A stretch of DNA of 64,000 bases. It comes from Aquamicrobium lusatiense. GTDB taxonomy: Bacteria; Pseudomonadota; Alphaproteobacteria; Rhizobiales; Rhizobiaceae. The notes under the pieces are model-generated. The model saw nothing but the letters and a program-made list of their open reading frames with translations. It had not been told where the DNA came from and ran no database searches. The position numbers and the translations under genes are program-made. The stretch is taken from positions 124,001-188,000 of the forward strand of contig NZ_JACHEU010000003.1 in assembly GCF_014201615.1 (NCBI RefSeq). Reading direction: 5' to 3'. Below, piece after piece: positions 43,393 to 52,828 of the stretch (positions within the stretch are counted from its first letter, which is position 1; every line of letters starts with the position of its first letter).

Positions 43393-44394
43393 ATGTCCGC
43401 AAAAGAACCGGCTCAGGCCGTGGCTCTGCATCGCTTCAGGCTGACTCAGGAAGGCGTGGTCTCGCTGATCGCGCTGACTTTGTTCGTCGCCTTTGCGCTG
43501 TTCCTCAACAATTTCCTCACCCAGGGCAATCTTCTGACCCTGCTGAAGAATGTCGCCATTCTCGGCACGCTGGCTGTCGGCATGGGCTTCGTGGTGGTCG
43601 GGCGCGGCATCGACCTGACCATGGTTGCCGTGATGGTGGTGGGCGTTGCGTTCGCCATCTGGCTGACAAGTCAGGGTTTCGGCTTTGGCCAGGCGGTGCT
43701 GATCGGCGCCGTGCTGGTCGCCTGCTGCGGGCTGATCACCGGCATCCTGATCGCCATCGCCGAAGTGCCGCCGATCTTCGCCACCCTTGCCATGGCGTCC
43801 ATCGTCTATGGCGGCGGCCGCGTCGCCTTCAGTTCGGACGTGCTTTATGCGCCGGGCGGGATCGGCTGGCTGATGGCCATCGGCTCGGGCACCTTTCTCG
43901 GCATTCCCTATTCCATCCTGATCCTTGCCGGCATCGCGGCGCTGATTGCGCTGTTCCTCAGCCTCACCCGCTTCGGCCGCTTCATCTACGCCACCGGCGA
44001 CAATCCCCACGCCGCGCGCACCATGGGCCTGCCGACGCGCCCCGTGCAGATCAGCCAGTATGTGGTGGCGGCGCTCATCGCCTATGCCGCCGGCATTCTG
44101 ATGACCGGCCTCGTCTCGGGCATCAACACGCGGCTCTACAATTCAACCCTGATCTACGATGTGCTGCTGGTGGTGGTGCTGGGCGGCATCAGCCTCTCGG
44201 GCGGTCAGGGCGGCGTGCGCAACGTTCTGGTCGGCACGGTTCTGGTCGGCATTCTGATCAACGGCATGACGATCATGAATTTCAGCTACACCAGCCAGAA
44301 CCTGATCAAGAGCGTGATCCTGCTGGCGGCGCTGGCACTGGATGCGGTGATCAATCCCCGTGATGAGCAGACGTCGCAGAGCGGCGACATCTGA
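43393..44394 (+). CDS. Ribose-type ABC transporter permease, RbsC-like
   Basis: A 333-residue permease of the branched carbohydrate type with 8-10 membrane segments. It has the family's GMGFVVVGRGIDLTMVAVM in place of the usual SGGIDLSVG, the RFGRFIYATGDNPHAARTMGLP loop, and GGISLSGGQGGVRNVLVGTVLVGIL. It heads the operon 43393-50167. The start ATG at 43393 follows GGGGAGGA. Confidence 0.92.
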   Translation: MSAKEPAQAVALHRFRLTQEGVVSLIALTLFVAFALFLNNFLTQGNLLTLLKNVAILGTLAVGMGFVVVGRGIDLTMVAVMVVGVAFAIWLTSQGFGFGQAVLIGAVLVACCGLITGILIAIAEVPPIFATLAMASIVYGGGRVAFSSDVLYAPGGIGWLMAIGSGTFLGIPYSILILAGIAALIALFLSLTRFGRFIYATGDNPHAARTMGLPTRPVQISQYVVAALIAYAAGILMTGLVSGINTRLYNSTLIYDVLLVVVLGGISLSGGQGGVRNVLVGTVLVGILINGMTIMNFSYTSQNLIKSVILLAALALDAVINPRDEQTSQSGDI

Positions 44395-44447
44395 CCGCAA
44401 TCTGACCGCACGGGCCTTTCAAGACAAAATCAGTGAGGAGAAAAAGC

Positions 44448-45461
44448 ATGTCTGTTCTGAAGAAAACCGCGCTTGCCGGTCTGGCCGCCGCTGCGCTGTT
44501 TATGGGAATTCCCGCCAAGGCCGCCGAAATCGAGCAGGTCGGCCGCGCCGCCTATCTGGAGGCCATGGCAGGCAAGAAGGTGATCTTCGTGCCGCTGTCG
44601 CAGGGCATGGACCTCAACCAGGCCTGGACCGCGGTCTGGCAGCGTCACGCCGCCCGCTACGGCTTCAGCTTTGAAGTGCGCGATCCGAACATGGACACCG
44701 CCGCCGGCATCCGCGCGCTGCAGGGCGCGGTCGCGGAGAAGCCGGACGTGCTGATCGTGCAGAACCCCGACGTGCAGACCTATGCGCGGGCGCTGAAGCA
44801 GGCGCAGGATGCCGGCATTAAGATCCTGCAGATCAACATGCAGTCGATCACCCAGACCGACAGCTATGTCGGCAATGACTGGATCGAGATGGGGCGTCTG
44901 GAAGCCGGCGAGCTGGCCCGCACCTGCCTCGCGCCCGGTGCGCCTTCGGGCAAGATCGTCTGGCTGGCCGGCGTCCAGACCGGCGCAGCCAACATCTATA
45001 TGCGCGAGGGCCTGAACCAGATCCTGGCCGAGAATCCGGGCCTTGAACTGGTGTCCGACCAGCCTGCCGATTACGACAGCGAAAAGGCCCGCCAGATCAC
45101 CGAAACCGTGTTGCAGCAGCATCCGGACCTGTGCGGCATCATGGGCATCTGGGACAATGCCGAGGTGGGCGCCGGCGCTGCCGTGCTGGCGGCCGGCAAG
45201 CAGGATCAGGTGACCATCGTCACCAATGGCGCGGGCGCGCACACCGCTTGCGAGAGCATCGAAAAGGGCCTGCTCGACGTCGTCTACAACTTCAACGCAC
45301 CGATCCAGGCCGAGATCGCGGCGCAGCAGATCTCCGAGTTCCTGCAGAACCCGGATCGTGTCGCCGGCTCGGAAAAGACCGTCTTCTTCGGTCCGATCAC
45401 CCGTGTCGACAAGTCGAACGCCAGCGGCCGCAACTGCTGGACCATCGATCAGCTGAAGTAA
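44448..45461 (+). CDS. Ribose-type ABC transporter substrate-binding protein, RbsB-like
   Basis: A 337-residue periplasmic protein with a Sec signal peptide (cut near AKAAE, residue 26). The type I periplasmic fold of the sugar family is visible: KVIFVPLSQGMDLNQAWTAVW, EKPDVLIVQNPDVQTYARALKQAQDAGIKIL, and DLCGIMGIWDNAEVGAGAAVL. The ligand may be a sugar, sugar lactone or related polyol. The start ATG at 44448 follows GAGGAG. Confidence 0.92.
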   Translation: MSVLKKTALAGLAAAALFMGIPAKAAEIEQVGRAAYLEAMAGKKVIFVPLSQGMDLNQAWTAVWQRHAARYGFSFEVRDPNMDTAAGIRALQGAVAEKPDVLIVQNPDVQTYARALKQAQDAGIKILQINMQSITQTDSYVGNDWIEMGRLEAGELARTCLAPGAPSGKIVWLAGVQTGAANIYMREGLNQILAENPGLELVSDQPADYDSEKARQITETVLQQHPDLCGIMGIWDNAEVGAGAAVLAAGKQDQVTIVTNGAGAHTACESIEKGLLDVVYNFNAPIQAEIAAQQISEFLQNPDRVAGSEKTVFFGPITRVDKSNASGRNCWTIDQLK

Positions 45462-45474
45462 GGACGAGGGCAGA

Positions 45475-47589
45475 ATGAGCCTCAGCGAAAGCCTTGTCCG
45501 GTTGCGTTACCGGGTGTTTCCCGATCACGTTCTGGGCGAGATTCTCACCAAGAAATGGGTGGACAGCGCAATCCCCTTCGCCGCTCTGGTGCTGGTGATT
45601 GCGATCTTCGGTCCGATCGTGCCGCGCTTCTTTCAGTTCGGCACGATTTCCCTGCTCTCGGGCGAGATGGCCGAGCTGGGGCTCATCGTCCTTGGCCTGA
45701 CCGTCGTGATGATTTCGGGCGGCATCGACCTGTCGGTCGGTTCCACCTTCGCGCTGTGCGTCACCACCGCGCTCTACATGATGAACGTGCAGGGGCTCAG
45801 CCTCGGCGGCGGGCTGGCTGCCACGCTTGCCGTCGGCGCGGTCTGCGGCGCGATCAACGGCTTCATGGTCGGCATCCTGAGAATGCGGGCGTTTCTCACC
45901 ACGCTGGTGACGCTGATCATCTTCCGGTCGGTGTTCGATATCGTCTTTCCGCAGATCTCGACCGACATCGTGATGAACTATCCGCAGTCGCCCGCCTATG
46001 ACGCGCTTGGCATGGGGCATCTGCTCGGCCTGCCGATCTCGTTCTGGGTGATGGTCGCCGTGGCGCTGGTGCTGCACATCGTGCTGTCGCGCGGCCGGTA
46101 TGGCTGGCGTCTTCTGGCGGTGGGCGGGGCGCGCCGCTCCGCGCATAATGCCGGCATCAATGTGCGGTGGACGGTGTTTTCCGCCTATGTGCTGTGCTCG
46201 GTGCTGGTGGCGCTGGGGGCCTACCATTTCTCGGCGCGCATCGGCTCCGCCGCCTCCGACATCGGCGCGGGAATGGAGCTTCAGGCGCTGACCGCCACGG
46301 TGCTTGGCGGCATCTCGCTCGGCGGCGGCCGCGGCTCGGTGTCCAAGGCGCTGATGGGCGCGCTGTTCGTGCTGATCCTGTCGACCTCGCTGCTGGCGCT
46401 GGCCATTCCGGGACCGGTGAACGCGCTGATCCTCGGACTGGTGCTGGTGAGCGCGGTGTTCCTCGACGTGCGCTGGGTCAAGAACCGCCACAAGCTTCTG
46501 CGCGCGGTCTATATCTCGCCGACCTTCAACAAGCTGCCGCCGGCGATCTCGACCACGGTCGGCCCGCTGGTGCCCAACGACCGGCTGCGCGCTTCCGAGC
46601 CGATCGGCCTTGGCATCATGGATGGTGCGGAGGATGCGATCTTCGACCGCGACGGCAATCTCTACACCGGCTCGCGACATGGCGACATCATGCGCTGGTT
46701 CGGGCCCGACTACACACGCTATGAAATCTTCGCCCATACCGGCGGCGCGCCGCAGGGCATGGCCTTCGACGCGACGGGCAATCTCGTCGTGTGCGTGGGC
46801 GGCATGGGGCTCTATCAGGTCTCGCCCGAGGGCGAGGTCAGGCTGCTGACGGCCGAGACCAACCGCAGCTGGACCTCCATTGCCGATGACTCGGTGATGA
46901 AGCTGGCCGACGACTGCGACATCCTCCCCGATGGCCGCATCATCTTCTCCGAAGCCACCGTGCGCTTCGAGATGCATGACTGGTACGCCGATGCGCTGGA
47001 AAGCCGGGGCAATGGCCGCCTCATCGTCTACGATCCGAACACCGGCACCACCCGCACCATTCTGAGCGATCTGATTTTCCCCAACGGGGTGTGCACCTCC
47101 TATGACGGCGAGTCGGTGCTGTTTGCCGAAAGCTGGGCCTGCCGCATCAACCGCTATTACTATGCCGGGCCGAAGAAGGGCCGGCTGGAGCGTGTGATCG
47201 AGGGTCTGCCGGGCTATCCCGACAACATCAACCGCGCTTCGGACGGCACCTACTGGCTGGCGCTGATGGGCTCGCGCACGCCGGCGCTCGACCTGTCGCT
47301 GGAAATGCCGGGCTTCCGCCGCCGCATGGCGCGCCGGGTCTCGCAGGACGCCTGGCTGATGCCGAACCTGAACACCGGCTGCGTGCTGAAGTTCAACGAA
47401 AAGGGCGAGATCCTCGAAAGCTTCTGGGATCTGGGCGGCACCCGCCACCCGATGATCACCTCGATGCGCGAGCATCGCGGCACGCTCTATCTGTGCGGCA
47501 TCTTCAACAACCGCATGGGTGCGCTCAAACTGCCCGATGCCGATCAGAACTGGTGCGGCGTCGACAGCTACTGGGGGAAGCCGGCATGA
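45475..47589 (+). CDS. Fusion of RbsC-like permease with strictosidine-synthase-like (SMP-30 superfamily) beta-propeller
   Basis: A 704-residue single reading frame. Residues 1 to about 335 are a complete ribose-type permease (VMISGGIDLSVGSTFAL; GGISLGGGRGSVSKALMGALF). After a short basic linker (KNRHKLLRAVY), residues from about 375 form a propeller like strictosidine synthase/APMAP. The three likely metal ligands of the SMP-30 superfamily are all in place: E386 (DGAEDAIFD), N537 (FPNGV) and D583 (GYPDNI). The basic linker suggests the propeller is cytosolic, next to the channel exit. The downstream gene overlaps by ATGA and encodes a second, degenerate propeller. Lactone or ester hydrolysis coupled to uptake is an inference. 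Confidence 0.9.
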   Translation: MSLSESLVRLRYRVFPDHVLGEILTKKWVDSAIPFAALVLVIAIFGPIVPRFFQFGTISLLSGEMAELGLIVLGLTVVMISGGIDLSVGSTFALCVTTALYMMNVQGLSLGGGLAATLAVGAVCGAINGFMVGILRMRAFLTTLVTLIIFRSVFDIVFPQISTDIVMNYPQSPAYDALGMGHLLGLPISFWVMVAVALVLHIVLSRGRYGWRLLAVGGARRSAHNAGINVRWTVFSAYVLCSVLVALGAYHFSARIGSAASDIGAGMELQALTATVLGGISLGGGRGSVSKALMGALFVLILSTSLLALAIPGPVNALILGLVLVSAVFLDVRWVKNRHKLLRAVYISPTFNKLPPAISTTVGPLVPNDRLRASEPIGLGIMDGAEDAIFDRDGNLYTGSRHGDIMRWFGPDYTRYEIFAHTGGAPQGMAFDATGNLVVCVGGMGLYQVSPEGEVRLLTAETNRSWTSIADDSVMKLADDCDILPDGRIIFSEATVRFEMHDWYADALESRGNGRLIVYDPNTGTTRTILSDLIFPNGVCTSYDGESVLFAESWACRINRYYYAGPKKGRLERVIEGLPGYPDNINRASDGTYWLALMGSRTPALDLSLEMPGFRRRMARRVSQDAWLMPNLNTGCVLKFNEKGEILESFWDLGGTRHPMITSMREHRGTLYLCGIFNNRMGALKLPDADQNWCGVDSYWGKPA

Positions 47590-48671
47590 ACGCGATCCGC
47601 CGTTTCATCGACCGTCGTCTTGGCCGGGGCGAAGCCGCGATCACCGTGCCGGTGCTCGACGGGCCGCTGATGCCCAATGCGGCGCTGGACGAGGCCGGAA
47701 TTTTCGCCGAGCTGGCTGGCGCCGACAACATCGTGCTGTGCGGCAAGGGGCTCGTGGCCTCCTCGGGCGGGCGCGTGCTGCGGCTGGGTCCGGCCGGGCA
47801 GGAGGGCGAAGAGCTTTTCGCGTTCGACAACGACGTGTCGGCGCTTGCCTGCGGCAAGGGCATGCTCGCCATCGGGCTCGACGGCAAGGGCGTGACCATT
47901 CGCGGCGGCAGCCATGACGGCAGGACCTACGACATGGCCGAAGGGCCGCGCCATCCGACCTCGCTGGCCTTTCTCGACGCCGACACGCTGCTGGTGACGG
48001 AGGGCGCCTCATCGCGCCGCGCCCGCGACTGGCGTCGCGACCTGATGGAAAAAGGCGCTTCGGGCAGCCTGTGGCTGCTCAGCCTTGCCAGCGGTGAAGC
48101 CACGAAAATTCTCGGCGGGCTGCGCTGGGCCGGCGGCGTCGCCGCCACCGGCTCGCAAAAGGTGTGGCTGGCCGAAAGCTGGCGTCACCGCATACTGTCG
48201 GTCGATCTCAGCAGCGGACGCATGGAGCCTGCCCTCGAACATCTGCCCGCCTATCCGGCGCGGATTGCGCCAGCGGTGGATGCCGGCTTCTGGCTGAGCT
48301 TCTTTTCCGTGCGCAACCAGCTTGTCGAATTCATCCTGCGCGAACCGGCCTATTGCAGGCGGATGCTGGCCGAGGTTCCCGAGCCGTTCTGGATGGCCCC
48401 GGCGCTGGCTTCGGGCCTGTCCTTCTCAGAGCCGATGCAGGGCAGCCAGCTGCGCCGCATGGGCGTGACCAAGCCTTTCGCCGAAACGCGCTCCTACGGG
48501 CTGGTGGTGCACTGCTCTGCGCAGATGAAACCGCTGCGCAGCTTCCATTCGCGCGCCGACGGTTCCGCCCATGGCTGCGTTGCGGCGGTCGAGCATGGCG
48601 ACGATCTGTTCGTCGCCTCGAAAGGTCATGGCAAGGTGCTGCGCCTTGCCGGCGCGGCGCGGGAGGCCTGA
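47586..48671 (+). CDS. Divergent strictosidine-synthase/SMP-30-like propeller, probably not catalytic
   Basis: A 361-residue cytosolic protein similar in layout to the C-terminal half of the fused permease: RHPTSLAFLDADTLLVTEGA, LRWAGGVAATGSQKVWLAESWRHRI, LPAYPARIAPAVDAGFWLSFF. The positions matching the metal ligands are changed: N in NGV is G183 and D in PDNI is A225 (PARI). It may be a ligand sensor or structural partner of the fused propeller. No signal peptide. ATG at 47586 overlaps the previous stop. Confidence 0.8.
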   Translation: MNAIRRFIDRRLGRGEAAITVPVLDGPLMPNAALDEAGIFAELAGADNIVLCGKGLVASSGGRVLRLGPAGQEGEELFAFDNDVSALACGKGMLAIGLDGKGVTIRGGSHDGRTYDMAEGPRHPTSLAFLDADTLLVTEGASSRRARDWRRDLMEKGASGSLWLLSLASGEATKILGGLRWAGGVAATGSQKVWLAESWRHRILSVDLSSGRMEPALEHLPAYPARIAPAVDAGFWLSFFSVRNQLVEFILREPAYCRRMLAEVPEPFWMAPALASGLSFSEPMQGSQLRRMGVTKPFAETRSYGLVVHCSAQMKPLRSFHSRADGSAHGCVAAVEHGDDLFVASKGHGKVLRLAGAAREA

Positions 48672-48673
48672 AG

Positions 48674-50167
48674 ATGGAAACCGTGGTCGAACTCACGAAT
48701 GCCACGAAAAGCTTCGGCGGGATCGCGGCCTTCCGGTCGATGGATTTCACCCTGCGCCGTGGCGAGGTTCACGCGCTTCTGGGCGAGAACGGCGCCGGAA
48801 AATCGACGCTGACCAAGGTGATCGCCGGTGTCTACCGGCTGAGCGAGGGGGTGATGACCCTCGACGGGCGCGAGGTGAATTTTTCCTCGCCGGCCGAGGC
48901 GCTGAAGAACGGCGTGGTGATGGTGTTCCAGGAAACCAATCTGGTGCCGGCGATGACGGTCGCGCAGAACATCTATCTGGGCGACGAAAAGATGTTCAAC
49001 CGCCTGCGCGGCCTCTACATCGAGGCGCGCCAGTTTCTGGTCGGCATGGGGTTTCAGGTCGATCCGACCGCGCAGGTCTCGACGCTTGGCGCGGCGCAGA
49101 AACAGATGGTCGAAATCGCGCGCGCCGTTCACCACAATGCCCGTGTCATCATCTTCGACGAGCCGACCGCCACGCTGACGCCGGAGGAAAAACGGCATTT
49201 CTTCATGCTGGTGGAACGGCTGAAGGCAAAGGGCGTCGCCATCGTCTTCATCACCCACGCGCTGGAGGAGGCGCTTGAGGTTTCCGACCGCATCACCATC
49301 CTGCGCGACGGCTTGCTGGCGGCCACCGGCGCGGCCAGCGAATTCACGCGTGAGAGCATCGTTCACGCCATGGTCGGGCGCAATCTCTCGGCCAGCCTCC
49401 ACGGCAGCGGCAGGCGCAAACCCCGGCCGTATGGCGAGAAGGTGCTGAGCGTGGAGAACCTGTCCTGCGGGGCCATGGTGCGCAACTCCTCCTTCTCGGT
49501 GTTCGGCGGTCAGGTGACGGGCATTTTCGGCCTCGTCGGTGCCGGGCGCTCCGAAATGGCCAAGGTGGTGGCAGGCGTCCTCAAGCGCGACTTCATGCAT
49601 GGCGGCGAAGTGCGTCTGAACGGCCGGCCGGTGCGCTACCGCGTTCCGCGCCCGGCCATGCGCGACGGCATCGTCTACGTCACCGAGGACCGCAAGTTCG
49701 ACGGTTTCTTCGAAACCATGACGGCCGGGCAAAACATCCTGCTTGGCGAGCTGTCGAAGAAGTCCAATCCGCTGTCGGTGGTGTCGCCGCGCCGGGCGAT
49801 GGAGCTGGCGAAGGAATGGGGCGAGCGGCTGCAACTGAAGCAGATTTCCGACCGTGCGCGCATGATCGAGCTGTCCGGCGGCAACCAGCAGAAAGTGGTG
49901 ATCGCCAAGTCGCTGATCCAGGAGCCGAAGCTGATCATCTTCGACGAGCCGACGCGCGGCGTCGATGTCGGCGCCATCGTCGAGATCCACCAGCTGATCC
50001 ATGATCTCGCCGATCAGGGTCTGGCCGTGGTGGTGATTTCCTCCTATCTGCCGGAGATCATGGCGGTGTCCGACCGCATTCTGGTGGCCAAGCGCGGCAA
50101 GATCGTCGAGGAAATGATGGCCCTTGACGCGGATGAGGAAAAGATCATGTTCGCGGCCGTTCACTGA
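48674..50167 (+). CDS. Ribose-type ABC transporter ATP-binding protein with two ATPase domains, RbsA-like
   Basis: A 497-residue tandem ATPase. The first domain has GENGAGKSTLTK, the signature STLGAAQKQMVEIARAV and FDEPTATLTPEE. The second has the usual degenerate P-loop GLVGAGRSEMAK, then LSGGNQQKVVIAKSL and FDEPTRGVDVG. The set of two permeases, binding protein and this ATPase is complete. The start ATG at 48674 follows GGGAGG, two bases after the propeller stop. Confidence 0.94.
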   Translation: METVVELTNATKSFGGIAAFRSMDFTLRRGEVHALLGENGAGKSTLTKVIAGVYRLSEGVMTLDGREVNFSSPAEALKNGVVMVFQETNLVPAMTVAQNIYLGDEKMFNRLRGLYIEARQFLVGMGFQVDPTAQVSTLGAAQKQMVEIARAVHHNARVIIFDEPTATLTPEEKRHFFMLVERLKAKGVAIVFITHALEEALEVSDRITILRDGLLAATGAASEFTRESIVHAMVGRNLSASLHGSGRRKPRPYGEKVLSVENLSCGAMVRNSSFSVFGGQVTGIFGLVGAGRSEMAKVVAGVLKRDFMHGGEVRLNGRPVRYRVPRPAMRDGIVYVTEDRKFDGFFETMTAGQNILLGELSKKSNPLSVVSPRRAMELAKEWGERLQLKQISDRARMIELSGGNQQKVVIAKSLIQEPKLIIFDEPTRGVDVGAIVEIHQLIHDLADQGLAVVVISSYLPEIMAVSDRILVAKRGKIVEEMMALDADEEKIMFAAVH

Positions 50168-50234
50168 GCGGTCCTGCATACGGGCTGCCGGCGGTCGGAT
50201 TTCGTGATCCCGGCCTGAAGACAGGGAGCCCGCC

Positions 50235-51134
50235 ATGGCCGCGAATAACGTCAATCTGAAGCTGCTGCAGACCTTTCTGCTGGCCGCCGAACATGGCAGC
50301 TTCCGCCGCGCCGCCGAGGAGAGCAACCGCTCCCCGTCGGCCGTCTCCATGCAGATCCGCGATCTGGAGGCGCAGGTGGGCATGAGCCTGTTCATCCGCA
50401 CGCCGCAGCGCGCCAATCTGACGCCCGAGGGCAGGGTGCTCTACGAGCAGGTCAGCAACGCCATGGCCGAAGTGCAGGCGGGGCTGGCGCGGCTGTCGGA
50501 AGTGGCGGCGCAGCGGCGCGGCCATGTGAAGATCGCCTGCGCGCCCACCCTTGCCTCGACGCGGCTCGGGCGCATTCTGGCGACCTTCAAGCTGCGCTAT
50601 CCCCGCAGTCTGGTCGACGTGAAGGAAACGCCGCCCACCGCCGCCCTGACGCTGCTGCAGGAGCAGGAGGTGGAGCTTTATATCGGGCCGGAAGTGCCCG
50701 GCCTCAGCGATTTCCAGTTCGAGCCGATCCTCGAAGATCATCTGGTCGCCTGCGTGCCCGCCGATTTCGATGACGGCGCGCAGAGCTTTCTTCTGTCGGA
50801 AGTGGCGAACTATCCGCTCATCCTGCTGGACCGGCAGACCGCCAGCCGCGCCCTCATCGATCGCATCAGCGCCGATCAGAACCTGACGCTCAACATGCAG
50901 TATGAGGTGCAGAACGCCTACACGGCGATCGCGCTCGCCTCGGCCGGGCTCGGCGTGGCGCTGGTGCCGGAAATCGCGGTGCCGATGTTGCCGGCGGCCG
51001 AATTCCGGGTCGTGCGGATCGCCGATCCGCAATCCAGCCGCTCGGTCGGCATCCTGACCGCCAAAGGCTATGTACAGCACAGCTATTCGGAACAGCTTAT
51101 CGAGCTGATCCGCACCGAGCTTTGCCGGCCCTGA
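50235..51134 (+). CDS. LysR-family transcriptional regulator
   Basis: A 299-residue regulator; the helix-turn-helix is NVNLKLLQTFLLAAEHGSFRRAAEESNRSPSAVSMQIRDLE. It lies 67 bp behind the ATPase gene and faces the aldehyde dehydrogenase gene tail to tail. Likely co-expressed with the ABC operon. GGGAGCCCGCC precedes ATG 50235. Confidence 0.92.
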   Translation: MAANNVNLKLLQTFLLAAEHGSFRRAAEESNRSPSAVSMQIRDLEAQVGMSLFIRTPQRANLTPEGRVLYEQVSNAMAEVQAGLARLSEVAAQRRGHVKIACAPTLASTRLGRILATFKLRYPRSLVDVKETPPTAALTLLQEQEVELYIGPEVPGLSDFQFEPILEDHLVACVPADFDDGAQSFLLSEVANYPLILLDRQTASRALIDRISADQNLTLNMQYEVQNAYTAIALASAGLGVALVPEIAVPMLPAAEFRVVRIADPQSSRSVGILTAKGYVQHSYSEQLIELIRTELCRP

Positions 51135-51173
51135 TGGCGGCAGCGACGTCCGCGCGCTGGCAGCGTTCGCGGC

Positions 51174-52661
51174 TCAGTCGGTGTTGATCCAGATCGCCTT
51201 GGTCTGGAGATATTCATACATGTGCTCCAGCCCGCCCTCGCGGCCATAGCCGGACATCTTCATGCCGCCGAAGGGCACTGCCGGGTCGATGGCGTGGTAC
51301 ATGTTCACCCACACCGAGCCGGCGCGGATGCGCCGCGACAGCTTGTGCGCGGTGCCCAGATGGTTGGTGAAGATGCCGGCGGCGAGACCGTAGGGCGTCG
51401 CATTGGCGCGCTCCACCACCTCGTCCAGCGTGTCGAACGGCATGGCGGAGATCACGGGGCCGAAGATTTCCTCGCGCGCGATGGTCATCGCATCGGTAAC
51501 GCCGCCGAACACGGTCGGGGCGATGTAATGGCCGCCCTCCAGCCCCGGTGCTTCATGGCGCGCACCGCCGGTGAAGGCGCGCGCGCCTTCCTCGATGCCG
51601 AGGCCCAGAAACCCTTCGATGCGCTGGCTCTGGCGGGCCGAGATGATCGGGCCGATCTCGGTGTCAGGGTCGATGCCATGGCCTATGCGCAGCCTGCCCG
51701 CAAAGTCGGCGACGCGGGCGACGAATTCGTCATGGATCTCGCGGGCGACGAAAAGCCGTGAACCGGCGATGCAGATCTGGCCGGAATTGGCGAACACCGC
51801 CATGGCGGCTACGGGCACGGCCTTGTCCATATCGGCATCGCGGCAGACGATGACCGGGGATTTGCCGCCCAGTTCCAGCGAAACATGCTTCAGCGTGCCG
51901 GTGGCGGCGCGGGCGATGGCCTGACCGGTGGCGGTGGAGCCGGTAAACACGATCTTGTCGACGCCCGGATGCGCGGCCAGCGCCGCGCCCGCATCGGCGC
52001 CATGGCCGGTCACCACATTCAGCACGCCGTCCGGCAGGCCGGCCTCGGCCATCAGCCGGGCGATCAGCAGCACCGTCAGCGAGGCTTCTTCCGACGGCTT
52101 GAGAACCACGGTGCAGCCGGTGGCGATCGCCGGAGCGATCTTCCAGACCGAGCCGGCGATCGGCGCATTCCACGGGATGATGGCGCCGACCACGCCGATC
52201 GGCTCCTTCACCGTCTGCGACAGGATTTCGCCGGGGAACGAGTTCGGGATGGTCTGGCCGTGGATGGCCACCGCCTGTCCGGCATAGAAGCGCAGCATGC
52301 CGAGAACCCGGCGGGAATTGGCGAGCGTGCGCGCAATCGGCATGCCCATGTCGAGCGTGTCCGACAGGCACAGCGTTTCCCATTCCGCCTCGAAACGCTC
52401 CGCGATGCGCAGCAGAAGGGCCTGCCGCTCAAAGGGGGTGAACTTTGACCACGGGCCATCGAAGGCGCGCCGCGCGGCCGCGACGGCGGCGTCGATGTCG
52501 GCGGCGGCCCCTTTCGGCACCGTTGCCAGCAACTCGCCATTGGCGGGGTTGCGGGCATCCATCACCTCGCCGGAAGCCGCCGGCACCCATTTCCCGTCGA
52601 TGAACATCGGACGGAAGCCGCCATCGTAAAGGGCGGCGGCGCGGCTTTTCCAGTCAGTCAT
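51174..52661 (-). CDS. NAD(P)-dependent aldehyde dehydrogenase
   Basis: A 495-residue aldehyde dehydrogenase. Catalytic Glu is in SLELGGKSP and catalytic Cys in NSGQICIAGSR; the cofactor loop VFTGSTATG and the late EEIFGPVIS are normal. It oxidises an aldehyde to its acid. It is divergent from an SDR/IMDH-like pair and convergent with a LysR. Together these could oxidise a sugar-derived or hydroxy-acid substrate delivered by the nearby ribose-type transporter, which is inference. Confidence 0.93.
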   Translation of the reverse strand: MTDWKSRAAALYDGGFRPMFIDGKWVPAASGEVMDARNPANGELLATVPKGAAADIDAAVAAARRAFDGPWSKFTPFERQALLLRIAERFEAEWETLCLSDTLDMGMPIARTLANSRRVLGMLRFYAGQAVAIHGQTIPNSFPGEILSQTVKEPIGVVGAIIPWNAPIAGSVWKIAPAIATGCTVVLKPSEEASLTVLLIARLMAEAGLPDGVLNVVTGHGADAGAALAAHPGVDKIVFTGSTATGQAIARAATGTLKHVSLELGGKSPVIVCRDADMDKAVPVAAMAVFANSGQICIAGSRLFVAREIHDEFVARVADFAGRLRIGHGIDPDTEIGPIISARQSQRIEGFLGLGIEEGARAFTGGARHEAPGLEGGHYIAPTVFGGVTDAMTIAREEIFGPVISAMPFDTLDEVVERANATPYGLAAGIFTNHLGTAHKLSRRIRAGSVWVNMYHAIDPAVPFGGMKMSGYGREGGLEHMYEYLQTKAIWINTD

Positions 52662-52724
52662 GTTTTTCCCCGGAGCACGGCATTATCGGTGCAACATGAG
52701 CCACGCGGGCGCGCATCTCAAGGA

Positions 52725-52740
52725 AGGAAACCTGATTGCG
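52725..52740 (+). promoter_or_regulatory. Weak candidate -24/-12 promoter before the SDR gene
   Basis: GG at 52726-52727 and GC at 52738-52739 have the exact 10-bp spacing of sigma-54 promoters, with TTGC around the -12. The -24 part (AGGAAAC) is poor. A TGCAACA half-site at 52690-52696 matches the repeat upstream of the alcohol dehydrogenase gene at 60955. Low confidence; the 52662-52828 gap shows nothing else clear. Confidence 0.2.
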
Positions 52741-52828
52741 CGTTCAGATAATGCGACTGTTACCGGCCATGGCTTTCCAGCATTCTGAAGGTCGGTTTTT
52801 TGCGTGAAGACGACCCGCAGGAGTGAGG

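Noticed and set aside
52662..52710. Minus-strand -24/-12 promoter for the aldehyde dehydrogenase (TGGC...TTGC)
   Set aside because: GG and GC are only 8 bp apart; sigma-54 promoters need 10.
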